Source: Ascoidea tarda (nom. inval.) (lineage: Eukaryota; Ascomycota; Saccharomycetes; Ascoideales; Ascoideaceae). From it: 64,000 nucleotides of DNA. The position numbers were made by a program, and so were the translations under genes. Shown here one piece after another: positions 48,492 to 59,768 of this stretch. The stretch's first letter is position 1. Each line of letters begins with the position of its first letter. The DNA is taken from the NCBI GenBank assembly GCA_030560485.1, contig JAKTTS010000016.1, positions 1 through 64,000 on the forward strand, written 5' to 3'. The notes under the pieces are model-generated. The model saw only the letters and a list, made by a program, of their open reading frames with translations. It searched no databases and was not told where the DNA came from.

Positions 48492-49109
48492 ATCAAACCA
48501 CAATCCAGTCCACTGTTTAGTCCTAAATCATAAACTACAAACAAACCAATTCATTTATCCACCCTCGCATATACTTTTCATATACTTGCCATATATTTTT
48601 TTTATACTTTCTATTTTTTATTTTTTATTTTCTATTTTCACTGTCACTTTGTATTACGTTACCGTGCTTTTTATTATGTTTTTTTTCTTTCTATTTTTCT
48701 TTGTTCTCATTTCTGTTCTTTTTGTCTTTTTCACCTCTTATTTTTGTATCGTATCTTGGTTCTTTTGGGTAGTCTTTTCAATCTAATTTAATGTCGTCTG
48801 TTTTTTATCTTCATCTACACTTTTATGCTCTTTCACGCTCTTTCCCGCTTCTTTTCTTATCTCCACAAATAAAATCCGTTTCTGCTTTCGGAAGTCTGCT
48901 TCCGTGGTAAGGATATATATTTACACACACCGGATATGCTTTGGACATGCCACGGAGCAGACATTCTATTCACATGGATTTGTGATGTAATTTCAATTTA
49001 ATTTCAATTTAATTTTATAAATTTATTCCATTTTAATCCGTTTTTTGGAAATCTTTTATTCCTATTACCTTCTTATTTCACTTATTAACCAACTGCCTCT
49101 AATCCCGTA
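48492..49109 (+). promoter_or_regulatory. PQ-loop gene 3' flank and HDA3 promoter
   Basis: 618 bp. The T-rich first half is 3' flank. The HDA3 half contains nested dyads around a TATA-like stretch (48889-48962). No gene seen. Confidence 0.6.
48889..48962. promoter_or_regulatory. CGG-N10-CCG dyad and inverted repeat around a TATA stretch, upstream of HDA3
   Basis: CGGAAG-TCTG-CTTCCG (48889-48904) is a perfect dyad with the CGG-N10-CCG spacing used by Put3. Overlapping it, GTCTGCTTCCGTGG (48894-48907) is matched by the reverse complement CCACGGAGCAGAC (48950-48962, one base shorter). The 42-nt spacer holds GATATATATTTA. The block is about 150-220 bp upstream of HDA3. Confidence 0.5.
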
Positions 49110-52067
49110 ATGGACTTATTAAAAATCCTTGACGATGCTGAGCCCATAAGCTCTTACCAAAATAATTACCAAAATCCTTACAATTTTGATAATTTCTTAC
49201 TAGAAAGTGATTATGATTCAAATAACTCGGATTATATTGCTTATAACAATGTTAATAAATTTGAGAATTCCTCTAATTCCTCTAATTTCTCAAATTGCTT
49301 TTATTTTCCAGTGCCAATAACCACTCTTCAAAGAGATTTAATGGAGATTCTTGTTTATTTACATAAAGACTCTTTAGTAAATTATTTTAACCTTAATTCA
49401 AAAATTGCAAATAATAATAATAATGACGCTACTAATAAAAACGATATTAATAGCATCGATAACATTAACGGATTTAATTTAACTGATACTGATCTATTGA
49501 AATTATTGGACTCCAACTTGAAACTAATTAACAATCATTCTTATTTACTAGTAGACCATTATATTCCTAAAAATTTCCTATTAATGGAATCAAAATTAAA
49601 CCTACTAAATTTATCCGGTAACCTAATAGTTTTGAATAAAATTTTATCTATTTTTGAAAATCAAAATCAAATTCAAATCCCAATGAATAATAACAATACC
49701 ATATCAAAAAATAAATTCAACATAATCTTATTAGCCGAATCAAATAGAGAATTGGATTTAATCGAAGGTTTTATAATAGGTAAATTAATCAATTACAAAA
49801 GACATTCGGGAATTAAATTATTTGATAATAACGATACGATAAACAACTTGTCTCTAAACAATCTGGTTAACTCAATTGATAACAATAATTACTATTATCT
49901 TGATGATAATAATGAAGATCATAGTTATGACGGTGAATCTAGTGATGATTCTGATTCTGGTTCAGATAACGATAACGATAATAATGATAATGATAATGAT
50001 AATGTTAATATCAATAATGATAATAATAATAACAGTTATAATAATAATAATAATTATAATTATAATGATAATGATAATGATAATAATTATAATGATAACA
50101 ATAATAATAATAATGATAATGGCACTAATGACACTACCATCAATAATGTTAATGAAAATAATACTCAGAACCAAAATAAAAATAAAAATCAGATAAACAA
50201 AATTAACAACGGAAACTTAAATCAAATTAAAACCGGAAATAATACCAACAATATTGACCTTCACAACAGTAGTTCGTCAAAAATATCAACCTCAAACTCA
50301 TTATCGTCATTAAATTTAAACTCAAACTTAGACCTTTCAAATACTAATCGTGATGATTCTTATATCTTGAAAAGACACTTAAAATCTCAAAAGGCTAAAA
50401 AGGCCTTTAATAATAAACAAAAAAATTTGAAAAATTTCTCTTTGACTTTACATCTAATTACTACTTTTCAATTTAAAAATATTCAATCTTTAACAAATAA
50501 AAAAAATAAAAAGAATAAAAAGAATAAAAAAAATAAAAAGAATTCTTCAAAGTCTTTTATATACGATTTCATAATATCTTTTGATAACTCTTTTGACGAA
50601 AATGATGATTATATTAATACCATCAGAAAAGATATTTATGTTCTAAATAAATCAGTCAAATCAGATACAGATAAACAATTAATACCAATAATTAAATTAT
50701 TAACTGTTAATTCCCCTTACCATACTTATTTATACATTAAAAGAAAATTTCTAAAACACCAACTAAACTCAAAAAATCGTTTAATTGATCTCAATGGAAA
50801 TTTAAATCACAATTTTCATAATAATGATAATGATTTTGATTTTGATTTGAAAATTCTAAATAAGTCAATTCCTTTATTTCTAATTAACAGAAATAATTTG
50901 GGTTTTATTAATCCACAAATTAAAAACTTTTATGAATTTGATATGGACTTATTGAAAAATTGGTTTTTAAATAGTGGAAATTTATCTTCAAACCTTAATA
51001 ATAACTTGAATAAAGATGAAATTAATATTTTATCAAATATTCTAAATAATTTTAAATCCTTTCCAAGAATTGAAAAAATTAAATTTAATAAGCAAGATTT
51101 AATCCAATCTTTAGAGAAAAATTATTTGCTAAATTTATATTCTAAATTTGATTTCCCAACTTTAAATAATAAATCATTATTAAATCCTAATGAAGATGAT
51201 GCTGATATTAATAATGATAATAATAAAAAAAGACAAAAAATTCAAAATTATGTTTCAAAATATACAATAGATAATTATAGCAATTTATTATTGGATTCTT
51301 ATTCTTTTGTATCATATAAAAAACAATTAACTAAAATGATTATAAAAAGGTTAGAAAATATTGATGACTCGATTATTGAAGGTAATGAATGTTTAAATCA
51401 AATTGATTTGGAAAACCATAAGGTTAGATTGGAAATGGATGAAATAAACGAAACTATTAAGAATAAATATGAGGAATATAAAGAGTTGGAAAACTATTTA
51501 TTAACAAGTGATAAAAAATTAGAAAGAATTGAGGATGAAAACAATAAACTAATTGCAGAAGAAAAATTTATTGAAGAAAAAATTGTTTTTTTCAAAGAAA
51601 AACTTGATTCATTTGAAAATGATAAAAAAATTGACAAAAGTATACTTGATAGCCAAGAAACTCAGATAGATAATTTAACTAAAGCACTAAATGATTTAAA
51701 TAAGGAAGTGGATAATTTGGATAACAAAAATGATAGTTTGAGGGAAAGTTATAGAATAACTTCAACAACTGCAGCCACAAAGACTAAAGAATTGGAAAAA
51801 CTTAAAAATATCAATACTGAATTGAAAAAAATAGTTGGTAATCAAGAGTATTTGAAACAATTAAAATGTTTGATATTTCAAGATGAAAAAACTAATAATA
51901 ATGTAAATATGGCTAAATTAGAAAAGAAAAAAGAATTTTTGGAGGGATATTTGGAAAATTTACAGAAAACATATCAGGAAAGATTGGAACAGATTAGTAA
52001 AAATGCCACAGGCTCAGCTCATTCATATAACAGAAAAAATAGTAGAGCTAGTACCCCATATGTATAA
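49110..52067 (+). CDS. HDA3: HDA3, subunit of the HDA1 histone deacetylase complex
   Basis: Hda2-Hda3 form the coiled-coil dimer that anchors the Hda1 deacetylase. The 985-aa protein starts MDLLKILDDAEPI, as S. cerevisiae Hda3 (MDLLRILD), and has SYLLVDHYIPKN and ITTLQRDLMEILVYLHKDS in the DNA-binding SNF2-like part. A coiled coil fills about residues 745-970. It is about 330 residues longer than the S. cerevisiae protein, mainly from an Asp/Asn insert (about 268-370, AATGAT repeats) and a Lys/Asn repeat near 465-475. The order N-terminal motif, SNF2-like part, coiled coil is intact. Confidence 0.88.
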   Translation: MDLLKILDDAEPISSYQNNYQNPYNFDNFLLESDYDSNNSDYIAYNNVNKFENSSNSSNFSNCFYFPVPITTLQRDLMEILVYLHKDSLVNYFNLNSKIANNNNNDATNKNDINSIDNINGFNLTDTDLLKLLDSNLKLINNHSYLLVDHYIPKNFLLMESKLNLLNLSGNLIVLNKILSIFENQNQIQIPMNNNNTISKNKFNIILLAESNRELDLIEGFIIGKLINYKRHSGIKLFDNNDTINNLSLNNLVNSIDNNNYYYLDDNNEDHSYDGESSDDSDSGSDNDNDNNDNDNDNVNINNDNNNNSYNNNNNYNYNDNDNDNNYNDNNNNNNDNGTNDTTINNVNENNTQNQNKNKNQINKINNGNLNQIKTGNNTNNIDLHNSSSSKISTSNSLSSLNLNSNLDLSNTNRDDSYILKRHLKSQKAKKAFNNKQKNLKNFSLTLHLITTFQFKNIQSLTNKKNKKNKKNKKNKKNSSKSFIYDFIISFDNSFDENDDYINTIRKDIYVLNKSVKSDTDKQLIPIIKLLTVNSPYHTYLYIKRKFLKHQLNSKNRLIDLNGNLNHNFHNNDNDFDFDLKILNKSIPLFLINRNNLGFINPQIKNFYEFDMDLLKNWFLNSGNLSSNLNNNLNKDEINILSNILNNFKSFPRIEKIKFNKQDLIQSLEKNYLLNLYSKFDFPTLNNKSLLNPNEDDADINNDNNKKRQKIQNYVSKYTIDNYSNLLLDSYSFVSYKKQLTKMIIKRLENIDDSIIEGNECLNQIDLENHKVRLEMDEINETIKNKYEEYKELENYLLTSDKKLERIEDENNKLIAEEKFIEEKIVFFKEKLDSFENDKKIDKSILDSQETQIDNLTKALNDLNKEVDNLDNKNDSLRESYRITSTTAATKTKELEKLKNINTELKKIVGNQEYLKQLKCLIFQDEKTNNNVNMAKLEKKKEFLEGYLENLQKTYQERLEQISKNATGSAHSYNRKNSRASTPYV
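49960..50170 (+). repeat. AAT/GAT codon repeat coding Asn/Asp in HDA3
   Basis: A trinucleotide-rich tract of AAT, GAT and AAC codons makes a long Asn/Asp insertion in the middle of the SNF2-like part. Confidence 0.85.
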
Positions 52068-52290
52068 TTAGTTTTTTTCTAGTTTTTTTCAATGATAGTT
52101 TGTATTTTAGTTTGCAATTACTTTTTTTTCACTACGAATAAAATAAATCTTTTTATATTCTTTCAAAATTTATTGAATTTTTTAACATAAAATGGATTTA
52201 AACTTGAATATAAATAAAAAATATTTGTAAAAAAAAAAAAACTTGAAAAAAAAAAAAATAGTTGTTTTTCCTTAGACAATGTGTATTATC

Positions 52291-54078
52291 TTAAAGTGGA
52301 ACACCAGAAGAGGTTTCTAATTGTTTAATAAGAGGATCAAAAACTGAAGGATGTAAATCCTTTTCAGTTAATTTTAACTGAGCATCAGTCCAAATTTGAG
52401 AAATATTTTTAATTTCAGAAGATTGATCGCCAACACCACATAAGCTGCCATTTTGTTCGTATTGACTTAATCTTGGTATATCTAATTCTTTGAATACGTT
52501 ATCAACACATTCAAGCAAGATGTCACATAACTTTTCATTGTGACCTGGTGTTGGAGTAATTCTCAATCTTTCTTCACCAATAGCAACAGTTGGGAAATTA
52601 ATTGCTTGGACGTAAATTTTATATTTTTCTAATAATAAATCACTAGCCTTTTTGGCTAAAGCAGCATCACCAATCAAAACGGCAACGATGTGAGAAGGAT
52701 TTGGGATTATTGGGATATTTAACTCATTGAATTTTTGTTTTAAGTATCTAACATAACGTTGTTGGTCGATACGGTCTTTAATAGTTTGTCTCTGATAACT
52801 AATTGCAGCAGCAGCACCGGCCATAACAGAAGGAGGTAAAGAAGTGGTGAAAATAAAACCTGGAGCAAAAGATCTAAGCCAATCGATTAAGTTTGCAGAA
52901 GCAGCGACATAACCACCAACAGTACCAAATGATTTACCTAAAGTACCAGTAATCATATCAATTCTATCCATAGTAGTTTTAAAATCTGGGGAAGCTAAAC
53001 CGGTTTTCAAATGAGAGTCAAAATTTAAATGTTCAGCAACACCTGCACCATGGGGACCATACATACCAACGGCATGAACTTCATCCAAGAAAGTTAGAGC
53101 ACCATACTTTTCAGCTAAATCGCAAATTTGGTTAATTGGAGCGATAGAACCACACATGGAATAAACAGATTCAAAAGCAATTAATTTTGGTTGATTTTTT
53201 GGGTACTGTTTTAATAAAGATTCAAGATGAGCCAAATCGTTGTGTCTAAAAATATGTTTTTTACAATTAGCATGACGAACACCAACAATCATTGAAGCAT
53301 GATTTAATTGATCAGAAAAGATGACCAAGTTTGGCAATTTTTGGCCTAATAAAGATAAGACTGCATCATTAGCAACATAACAGGAGGAGAAAACTAAAGC
53401 AGCCTCTTTTTTGTGTAAAGCAGCAACTTCACTTTCTAACTTAATAGCATGTTGATTGTGACCAGCAATGTTTCTTGTACCACCTGCACCGGAACCATAC
53501 TTATCCAAAGTTTTATGCATAACATCAAGGACTTTTTCATTTCTTGTCATTGCTAAGTAATCATTAGAACACCAAACAGTTACTTTGTCATCTTGAGCTA
53601 AACGATGTGCCTTTGGAAATTCTTTAGCCAAACGGTTGATGTTGTTGAAATAACGATAAGAATTGTCCTTTCTCTTCTTGAATAAGTCTGATTCAAATAA
53701 ACCGTTGTAATCAAAACTAACGTGTTCAGATGTTTTATCAACAACGGAGTTTAAAAGAGTTTGATCTAGTTCAAGGTTTTTAGCAGAATTGGCAAAAGAG
53801 GTTTCTTCGACTTTAATGTTTTGAGGTTTAGGTTGAGATTCAGATTGGAATTTAAATTGAGCCTGTTCAGATTTAATTTCATCAGAATTGTTTTTTTTGG
53901 TTTGATGAGAAATGGTCTCAGTGGTTAAACCTCTTGATTGAGAAACTTGGTTGATTTGGTGACCCATAATTGGGCATTTTTGAGCAGCATTAAATAAATT
54001 CAACGATTTCAAAGTAGAGATGGATGAAGATTTAATAAAAGGACAAACCTTTAACGCAGTTGAAGTAATTTTTTCCAT
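52291..54078 (-). CDS. HEM1: HEM1, 5-aminolevulinate synthase
   Basis: Mitochondrial matrix enzyme that condenses glycine and succinyl-CoA, the first step of heme synthesis. The 595-aa protein has an N-terminal presequence with two Cys-Pro motifs (C12-P13 in KVCPFIK and C35-P36 in KCPIMGH), of the type that bind heme in other ALA synthases. The catalytic domain begins at about residue 118 ([16 protein letters not shown]); the PLP lysine is K382 in [30 protein letters not shown] and [13 protein letters not shown] are conserved. No CTG codon was found. CCAAT boxes in its orientation occur at 54390 and 54550. It converges on HDA3. Confidence 0.97.
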   Translation of the reverse strand: MEKITSTALKVCPFIKSSSISTLKSLNLFNAAQKCPIMGHQINQVSQSRGLTTETISHQTKKNNSDEIKSEQAQFKFQSESQPKPQNIKVEETSFANSAKNLELDQTLLNSVVDKTSEHVSFDYNGLFESDLFKKRKDNSYRYFNNINRLAKEFPKAHRLAQDDKVTVWCSNDYLAMTRNEKVLDVMHKTLDKYGSGAGGTRNIAGHNQHAIKLESEVAALHKKEAALVFSSCYVANDAVLSLLGQKLPNLVIFSDQLNHASMIVGVRHANCKKHIFRHNDLAHLESLLKQYPKNQPKLIAFESVYSMCGSIAPINQICDLAEKYGALTFLDEVHAVGMYGPHGAGVAEHLNFDSHLKTGLASPDFKTTMDRIDMITGTLGKSFGTVGGYVAASANLIDWLRSFAPGFIFTTSLPPSVMAGAAAAISYQRQTIKDRIDQQRYVRYLKQKFNELNIPIIPNPSHIVAVLIGDAALAKKASDLLLEKYKIYVQAINFPTVAIGEERLRITPTPGHNEKLCDILLECVDNVFKELDIPRLSQYEQNGSLCGVGDQSSEIKNISQIWTDAQLKLTEKDLHPSVFDPLIKQLETSSGVPL

Positions 54079-55369
54079 TTTGATAAATAATGAGACAATA
54101 ATAGGACTTGGAAATTTTGCTTTTTATAATTTTTTTTTTTTATTTTTTTTATTTTTTTTCAGGTTTTATGGGACAAAAAAATTTTTTGTGGGTGATTTTT
54201 TCTGTTTTTTCGGTTGCAGACTTGAAGAGCCTAAGAATTTTGAATATGAAGTAAGTTAAGAATATTGGTAATCAAAAATTGCTGTGAGAAAAAGAAAACA
54301 GGACAAAAGAAAAGTGGATAAAGTCTATACATTTATATGAAAAGGGAAATGAGATAAATTATCCCCAATGAGCGGTAGAGCGGGCTCTGATTGGCTGATC
54401 CAAGAAAAACTCTAATGGAAGAGCCTCTATTGTAAAAAAACGTAAACAGACGAAATGTGACTTTTTTGGGAGTATTTGTCCGTATAAACCCCTCCATCGA
54501 AGCTTTGAAGGTTTGCATTAAAGGTCTGCTTATGTTTTTAAAGCGATTGATTGGTCTTCAGCTCTATGCAGAGGCTAGCTTATAGCTGTATCTTAGCACT
54601 TATAGCAGCACAATAATGCCCGCTAAATGGGCTGCGCATATTACCGTTCAATCCGCAGCACGGCGGAGATACTTACCGAGGGGGTTCGCACTGGTTATCG
54701 GGGCTTCCTAATCAAGAAATACAAGGTTGCGCTTGCGCTGGGCGAGACCAAATGACTGTTCCGAGGGCAGCGGCACCAGCGCGAGAGACGGATTGGACAG
54801 AAAAAACAGCAGCGGAGGCGTGAGGAAGATCGAGAATTTCCCGCCAGTGGCAAACATCGCTTCTTTTTCTTCTACTTTTTCTTCCATAGAAGAGTCTTTA
54901 CTGGAAAACAGCAGCTTCAGCAATTTCAGCAGTCTCAACAGTTTCAACAGCATTCTTTTCAGAGAACAACGCCAGGAAAAATCCGAGTGATCACCATCTC
55001 ATTGCTCAAACTCATTGCTCAAACCTACTCTTCTCGCCCACTAATATCTGTCAACTTCAAGCTTATTATCCATCCTTTGCTATTTCTTATTCTTGATTCT
55101 CGATTCTTGGTTCCTGATTACTGACAGCTCTGATAATTTCTTACAGTTCATTTTTGCTATTGATTTTAAAATTTCAAGCATCCTTATTCATAATTAGTCA
55201 TTGATTGACAATAAGCATCATTTTCTTTTTGGGCTATTACTAATTTCAAAAATTACTCTCGATATCATCTGATTTTGTCTCTATTTTGATTCATATTTTG
55301 CTATTTTGTTATATATTATCAATAAAATTAACTTTATATCCTCTTTGACTACACTCACAAACACTAAAA
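54079..55369. promoter_or_regulatory. Divergent promoter region HEM1 / YAP1
   Basis: 1.29 kb. The HEM1 side is T-rich, with CCAAT boxes on the HEM1 strand at 54390-54394 and 54550-54554. A GC-rich island lies at about 54600-54850. The YAP1 side has a long AT-rich leader with a TTACTAA at 55237-55243. The open frames across the island show no conserved domain. Confidence 0.6.
54390..54394 (-). promoter_or_regulatory. CCAAT box (Hap-complex type) upstream of HEM1
   Basis: AGCCAATCAG on the HEM1 strand, about 312 bp upstream. HEM1 is a known Hap2/3/4/5 target in S. cerevisiae; a second CCAAT in the same orientation lies at 54550. Confidence 0.45.
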
Positions 55370-57634
55370 ATGTCACTGGTTCACGAAGAAATATCAAAAC
55401 GAGTTTTAGATCAAATAACTCCCAAAAATAATAAGCGCCAGGAAATCGACATCAACAAAGACGACAAGAATAGCAATGACTCCACCTCATCAAATAAAAA
55501 AATATCAAAACCAGGAAGAAAACCTGTAAATACTGAACCTAAAAACAAAAGAACTGCTCAAAATAGAGCTGCTCAAAGAGCCTTTAGAGAAAGAAAAGAA
55601 AAGCGTATGAAAGAATTAGAAGAAAAGGTCGCTGAGCTAGAAAATGAAAAAAAGGCTTCAAACACTGAAGCTGAATTCCTAAGAATGCAAGTAGATATGC
55701 TAATGAATGAATTATCAAGATATAGAGGAAAATCAGTGAAGGACTTACAATTCCAATTACTCCAAAACACCCCTTCTAATACCACTTCCAATTCTATTAA
55801 AAACCAAACCGACCTTTCTTTATCAAATGCTTCCCCAAATTCTACTCCAAGCTCATATATATCCAATCCCATAACTCCCTCAAATAATCTCTTGCCTTCA
55901 AAACCTTTTACCTTTGAATTTCCATGGGATAACAACAACAATAGCAGCACCAACACTGCAAACAACAATAACACCATCAACAACAACAATTCTAATAATA
56001 TCAATGCTAATAGCAGCCTCATCTCAAAAAATGCTCCTTTGTGGAACCAAAAATCTCGTCTATCCTTTGCAAATTCTGAACACAGCATCACTTCTTCTGC
56101 ACCAAACTCGGAACCAACTAGATCCCTAAACTGCTCTTCCAACTCTTCTCCTTCCGAATACTCTCTCTCTTCTAATATCATCAACAATAATAGCAACAAC
56201 CACGCCAATAATATTCCCACCCACAATTTCAATAGTTATAATAGTTACAACAGCTTTAATATGAACTCCTCCAACACAAACATCCCGAACTCTCAATCAA
56301 ACTCTCTTTTTAACCAAAACAATCTCAACATTCTTGATAATATTGACACAATCGATTCCATTGATACAATCAGTAAAAATATAAACTCTGTTCCCGAAAC
56401 TATAAATATCAACGATCTTAACTCATTTGCTAATGAATTTGATTTCAATGATAAATTTGATGAAAAGGCTAACGATTTTTGCTCAAAATTATCTCTAGCT
56501 TGTGGAACAAAAGATTGTCCAGTTCCAAAAGCTAAATTGTCTTCTCAGTCAAATATTCTATTTCCTTCACGTACTAATTCAACTTCTCAAAGCCCAATTG
56601 ATATAACAAAGTCAATTTCAAATACAAATATTAACAACATCGGCAACATTGACAATAACAATTTCAACGTTAATCTTAATAACATTCCAGTTAATAATAC
56701 TCATAATACTAATATTAATACTAATGAAATTTCTAATAAAAACATTCTCAACAATGAAAATAACATTACTAAAGACATTTTTAATAGCAATCCCTCATTA
56801 TCTTTTGACAATATCATCAATAATAATGATCCCTTTTCGTTTTTAAATAGCCAAGCTTTTGATCCTTCTATCGCTTTTATATTTGATTCCTCTGACGCAA
56901 ATAATTCTTCCAATAATAACTTTAAAGAAAATAACAAAAACAACAACACTATTAGTAATAACAACAATTTCAATAACAATAACAACAACCCCAATAATAA
57001 TATAGATGATTTGTTTTTGGGAATAAAGTTTGATAATACTTATAGAGATGTTCCTCAAGATTTTGATTTATTTGATAATGATCAATTAGATTCTAATTCA
57101 ACGGATCCTCTTTCAAATTTAACAACTGAAGAATCTTTATTCGATACTTTTAATTATTTGAATAATGATAGCATTTTTAATAACTTAAATAATAATGATA
57201 ATAATAACCTAAATAATAATAATAACAATAACAAAAATGATTTGAATAATAGCAATAGCAATACTTCTACTCCTTCCATTATCACCACTACTAGTACTAT
57301 TTCTAATAATAACCATCATAAAAAATCCTTTCAGCAGTCTTCAATCCCCGTTTCAATTCCAGAAGTACCAGAATATGATAATGGTGATAACAATAATAAC
57401 AATAATAACGATCATAACGATCATAACGATGTAGTGCCTTCGAATGACCATGATTTATTAAAATGCTCAGAGGTATGGGACAGAATTACTTCTCATCCAA
57501 AATATTCTGATTTAGATATCGATGGCTTATGTAATGAATTAAGATTAAAAGCAAAATGCTCCGAAAGAGGCGTTGTTGTTTCATCCAATGATTTGAATAA
57601 TATTATGAACAGGGAAACATCTCCAAGTTTGTAA
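55370..57634 (+). CDS. YAP1: YAP1/CAP1, oxidative-stress bZIP factor
   Basis: Redox-controlled activator of antioxidant genes. The 754-aa protein has the bZIP at about 58-115 (NKRTAQNRAAQRAFRERKEK, with the fungal Q-N-R-A-A-Q-R-A-F-R basic region and a leucine zipper). The n-CRD has C371, C378 and C383 (C-x6-C-x4-C). The c-CRD has C699, C721 and C730 (C-x21-C-x8-C). Both spacings equal those I recall for S. cerevisiae Yap1, so H2O2-driven disulfide switching and Crm1-dependent export should work the same way. The long middle is Asn/Ser-rich. Its 3' end converges on ATG37. Confidence 0.95.
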   Translation: MSLVHEEISKRVLDQITPKNNKRQEIDINKDDKNSNDSTSSNKKISKPGRKPVNTEPKNKRTAQNRAAQRAFRERKEKRMKELEEKVAELENEKKASNTEAEFLRMQVDMLMNELSRYRGKSVKDLQFQLLQNTPSNTTSNSIKNQTDLSLSNASPNSTPSSYISNPITPSNNLLPSKPFTFEFPWDNNNNSSTNTANNNNTINNNNSNNINANSSLISKNAPLWNQKSRLSFANSEHSITSSAPNSEPTRSLNCSSNSSPSEYSLSSNIINNNSNNHANNIPTHNFNSYNSYNSFNMNSSNTNIPNSQSNSLFNQNNLNILDNIDTIDSIDTISKNINSVPETININDLNSFANEFDFNDKFDEKANDFCSKLSLACGTKDCPVPKAKLSSQSNILFPSRTNSTSQSPIDITKSISNTNINNIGNIDNNNFNVNLNNIPVNNTHNTNINTNEISNKNILNNENNITKDIFNSNPSLSFDNIINNNDPFSFLNSQAFDPSIAFIFDSSDANNSSNNNFKENNKNNNTISNNNNFNNNNNNPNNNIDDLFLGIKFDNTYRDVPQDFDLFDNDQLDSNSTDPLSNLTTEESLFDTFNYLNNDSIFNNLNNNDNNNLNNNNNNNKNDLNNSNSNTSTPSIITTTSTISNNNHHKKSFQQSSIPVSIPEVPEYDNGDNNNNNNNDHNDHNDVVPSNDHDLLKCSEVWDRITSHPKYSDLDIDGLCNELRLKAKCSERGVVVSSNDLNNIMNRETSPSL

Positions 57635-58403
57635 TCATAATAATAAATATTAAATAAAAAGAAACAAAATAACAAAAAAATTTATTATAATTGTTCTTTT
57701 TAATGAACTCATAATTAAAACATTAGAAAGTTTTTACCGTTATTCAATTTCTTAACTTTTGAATGAGAAGGGTAAAAAATGTGCGAATCATTAAAGCATT
57801 TATTTTCAATTCATTAATTCATTCACTCATTTGTTCGTTCATTGATCATTAGTTCGTTACTTATTAATTACTTCAATGCGCAATCCTTTTTGAAATGTAA
57901 TTTTATCAGTATTATAAAAGAAAAAATTTTACTATATATATATATTTTTTTTAAATTATATCTCAATTTTAAATTGAGGTTTATGCCATCTGGTTAAAAT
58001 GGCAGATAGGAAATTCATGTTTTTTAAACTTTATTTAACTTTATTTAACTATTTAACTTTATTTAGCCGTTTTATTGTTTTTTTTGAAAAAAAAGATTAC
58101 ACTCAAAGCCTAAGTTTAAGTTAATATTTGTTTTTATTTTATTATTTTAATTTTTTTTCAATTAATTTGTTTTTATTTTAGTGTAAAGAAATGGAATTTT
58201 TTTTTAATTACTTTAATTCTGTTTTTGATAAGATAGTTATAATTATGGTTTTCTTAATTTTTTATTCAAATCCACTTTTACGTATGTTTACATAACTATG
58301 AAACTTTGAAATGCACATATTTTAGCTAATAAATATTTTAATTCATAAAAAAAGAAAAAAGAAAAAAGAAAGATTTTGAAAGCATTCTTTCTGACAAATT
58401 TAT
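57635..58403. terminator. Convergent 3' region YAP1 / ATG37
   Basis: 769 bp of very AT-rich DNA with no gene. CTCAATTT-T-AAATTGAG (57962-57978) is a perfect dyad, and TTTAACTTTAT units repeat at about 58027-58065. Confidence 0.5.
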
Positions 58404-59768
58404 TTATTTAACTATTAATCTGATAGTTTTAATATTAAAATTGAGAAACTTGTTAAGATTTGTGAACACAAATAAAACTAATCTCAATATTAAATTATAA
58501 ATTTTGCTTTTAGAAAATTTATCAATTGTCTTTGTTGATTTGAATGTTAATGGAATATCAATGAAATTTTTGTCTATAGGCAATGAACCAGTTTTTTGAA
58601 GATATTTACAAAGAATAAGAATAATAATTGTTGCAATAAAAAAAGACTTGGAAACTGGCAAATAGATTTTGTAAATTTGATGACAAACCATAGTAAATAT
58701 TTTCTTAATTTTAGGTATTATTATTTGAATTTTGGTTATAAAAGATTCATTTTCATGTGAACTGGAATTATCAAAATTATTATGGATTAAAGATCTATTG
58801 TTTATTCTATTGTTATTATTATTAGCAGTGATTACATTATTATTAGAATTCTTATTTGGATTTTGATCAGGAGACAATAATGGAAATTTGAAATTAAAAA
58901 AGTTGAAGTTTGGGCTATTATCATTCAAACTTCTATATCTATTGGGCATATCATAATTACTTGGAATGGAATGAACATCTTTTTTAAGATTTTTAAAATA
59001 TTCATAATTTGGAAGATTTCGTATTGAAGTTGAAGTGCTCAATTGAGATGGGTGATAGTAATCGTGTTGTTGATAGTTTGTATAACATAGATTTTGAAAG
59101 GAAGATTTTGGTAGTGTATTATCATCAAAAGATGCCTGTAAAATAGTTGGTAAATTAATTTGGGATTGGGGCTGCTGCTTATTTATAGAAGATAGGGGAT
59201 TATAATTGCTTTCAGATCCCAACATCGAAATTGAATTATAAATAAAAGGGTCCTTAACAGATTGAGGGTTCTCGTAAATTTGAGAATTTGTAGGAGAAGG
59301 AGAAGGAATAATATCTTTAATTTGATCCCATAAAAATTCCAATTCAGATAATAATTCTCGAGCTTCCTGAGTCCCAGAAGCATAAGTTTTCATAGTCAAG
59401 ATCAAAAAAGAAATATAACGTCTTTTTGCTTCAGTTCTTGAGATTCCTTCTTGGTCTTTCCAGGCATCCCATTTTCTTTTTGCAGCTTCATCATAGGGAC
59501 TAGCTCCCACCGGTCTTACTGGCAACACTCGATCGATGTTTCCCTCAGTTGCTTGTTTATAAAGACCATATAATTTAGTTCTACTTTCAACTGGAGGTCT
59601 GGGTAGTGAGCCGTAACCAGATCTCGTGGAGAGAGCTTTTATAGTCTCTATTGCTTGATCAAACACCCTGTCTTTTTAATCGAGTTAGTAAAATGTCATA
59701 ATGGTGGCAATTTGAGTGGTTAATTCTATAGATTTTTTAATGTGAATCATACCTATTGAGTCAGACAT
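58404..59768 (-). CDS. ATG37: ATG37-like peroxisomal acyl-CoA-binding protein (one intron)
   Basis: Atg37/ACBD5 is a peroxisomal tail-anchored acyl-CoA-binding protein; in Komagataella it regulates Atg30 in pexophagy. Exon 1 is 59753-59768 (MSDSI plus one base) and exon 2 is 58404-59671; the product is 427 aa. Splicing yields MSDSIDRVFDQAIETIKALS, closely matching K. phaffii Atg37 (MSESIDRVFVKAI, from memory). The ACB domain runs to about residue 100 (YGSLPRPPVESRTKLYGLYK, KRKWDAWKDQEG). A disordered Asn/Ser/Gln-rich part follows, then a hydrophobic segment (SFFIATIIILILCKYL) and a basic tail. S. cerevisiae has no such anchored protein. Confidence 0.87.
59672..59752 (-). other. ATG37 intron, 81 nt
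   Basis: Donor GTATGA (59752-59747), branch TACTAAC (59690-59684), acceptor AAG ending at 59672. A second AG four bases further on would break the frame, so the first AG after the branch site is the one used. Confidence 0.87.

Noticed and set aside
49876-50196. Ile/Met-rich frames overlapping HDA3 on both strands
   Set aside because: Shadows of the AAT/GAT repeat in the real gene.
54669-54718. ATACTTACC followed by ATCAAGAA, resembling the U1 snRNA 5' end and its first loop
   Set aside because: The spacing (42 nt) is well off the roughly 27-29 nt of known U1 RNAs, no stem fits, and no Sm site was found. A 9-mer match is expected about once by chance in this window.
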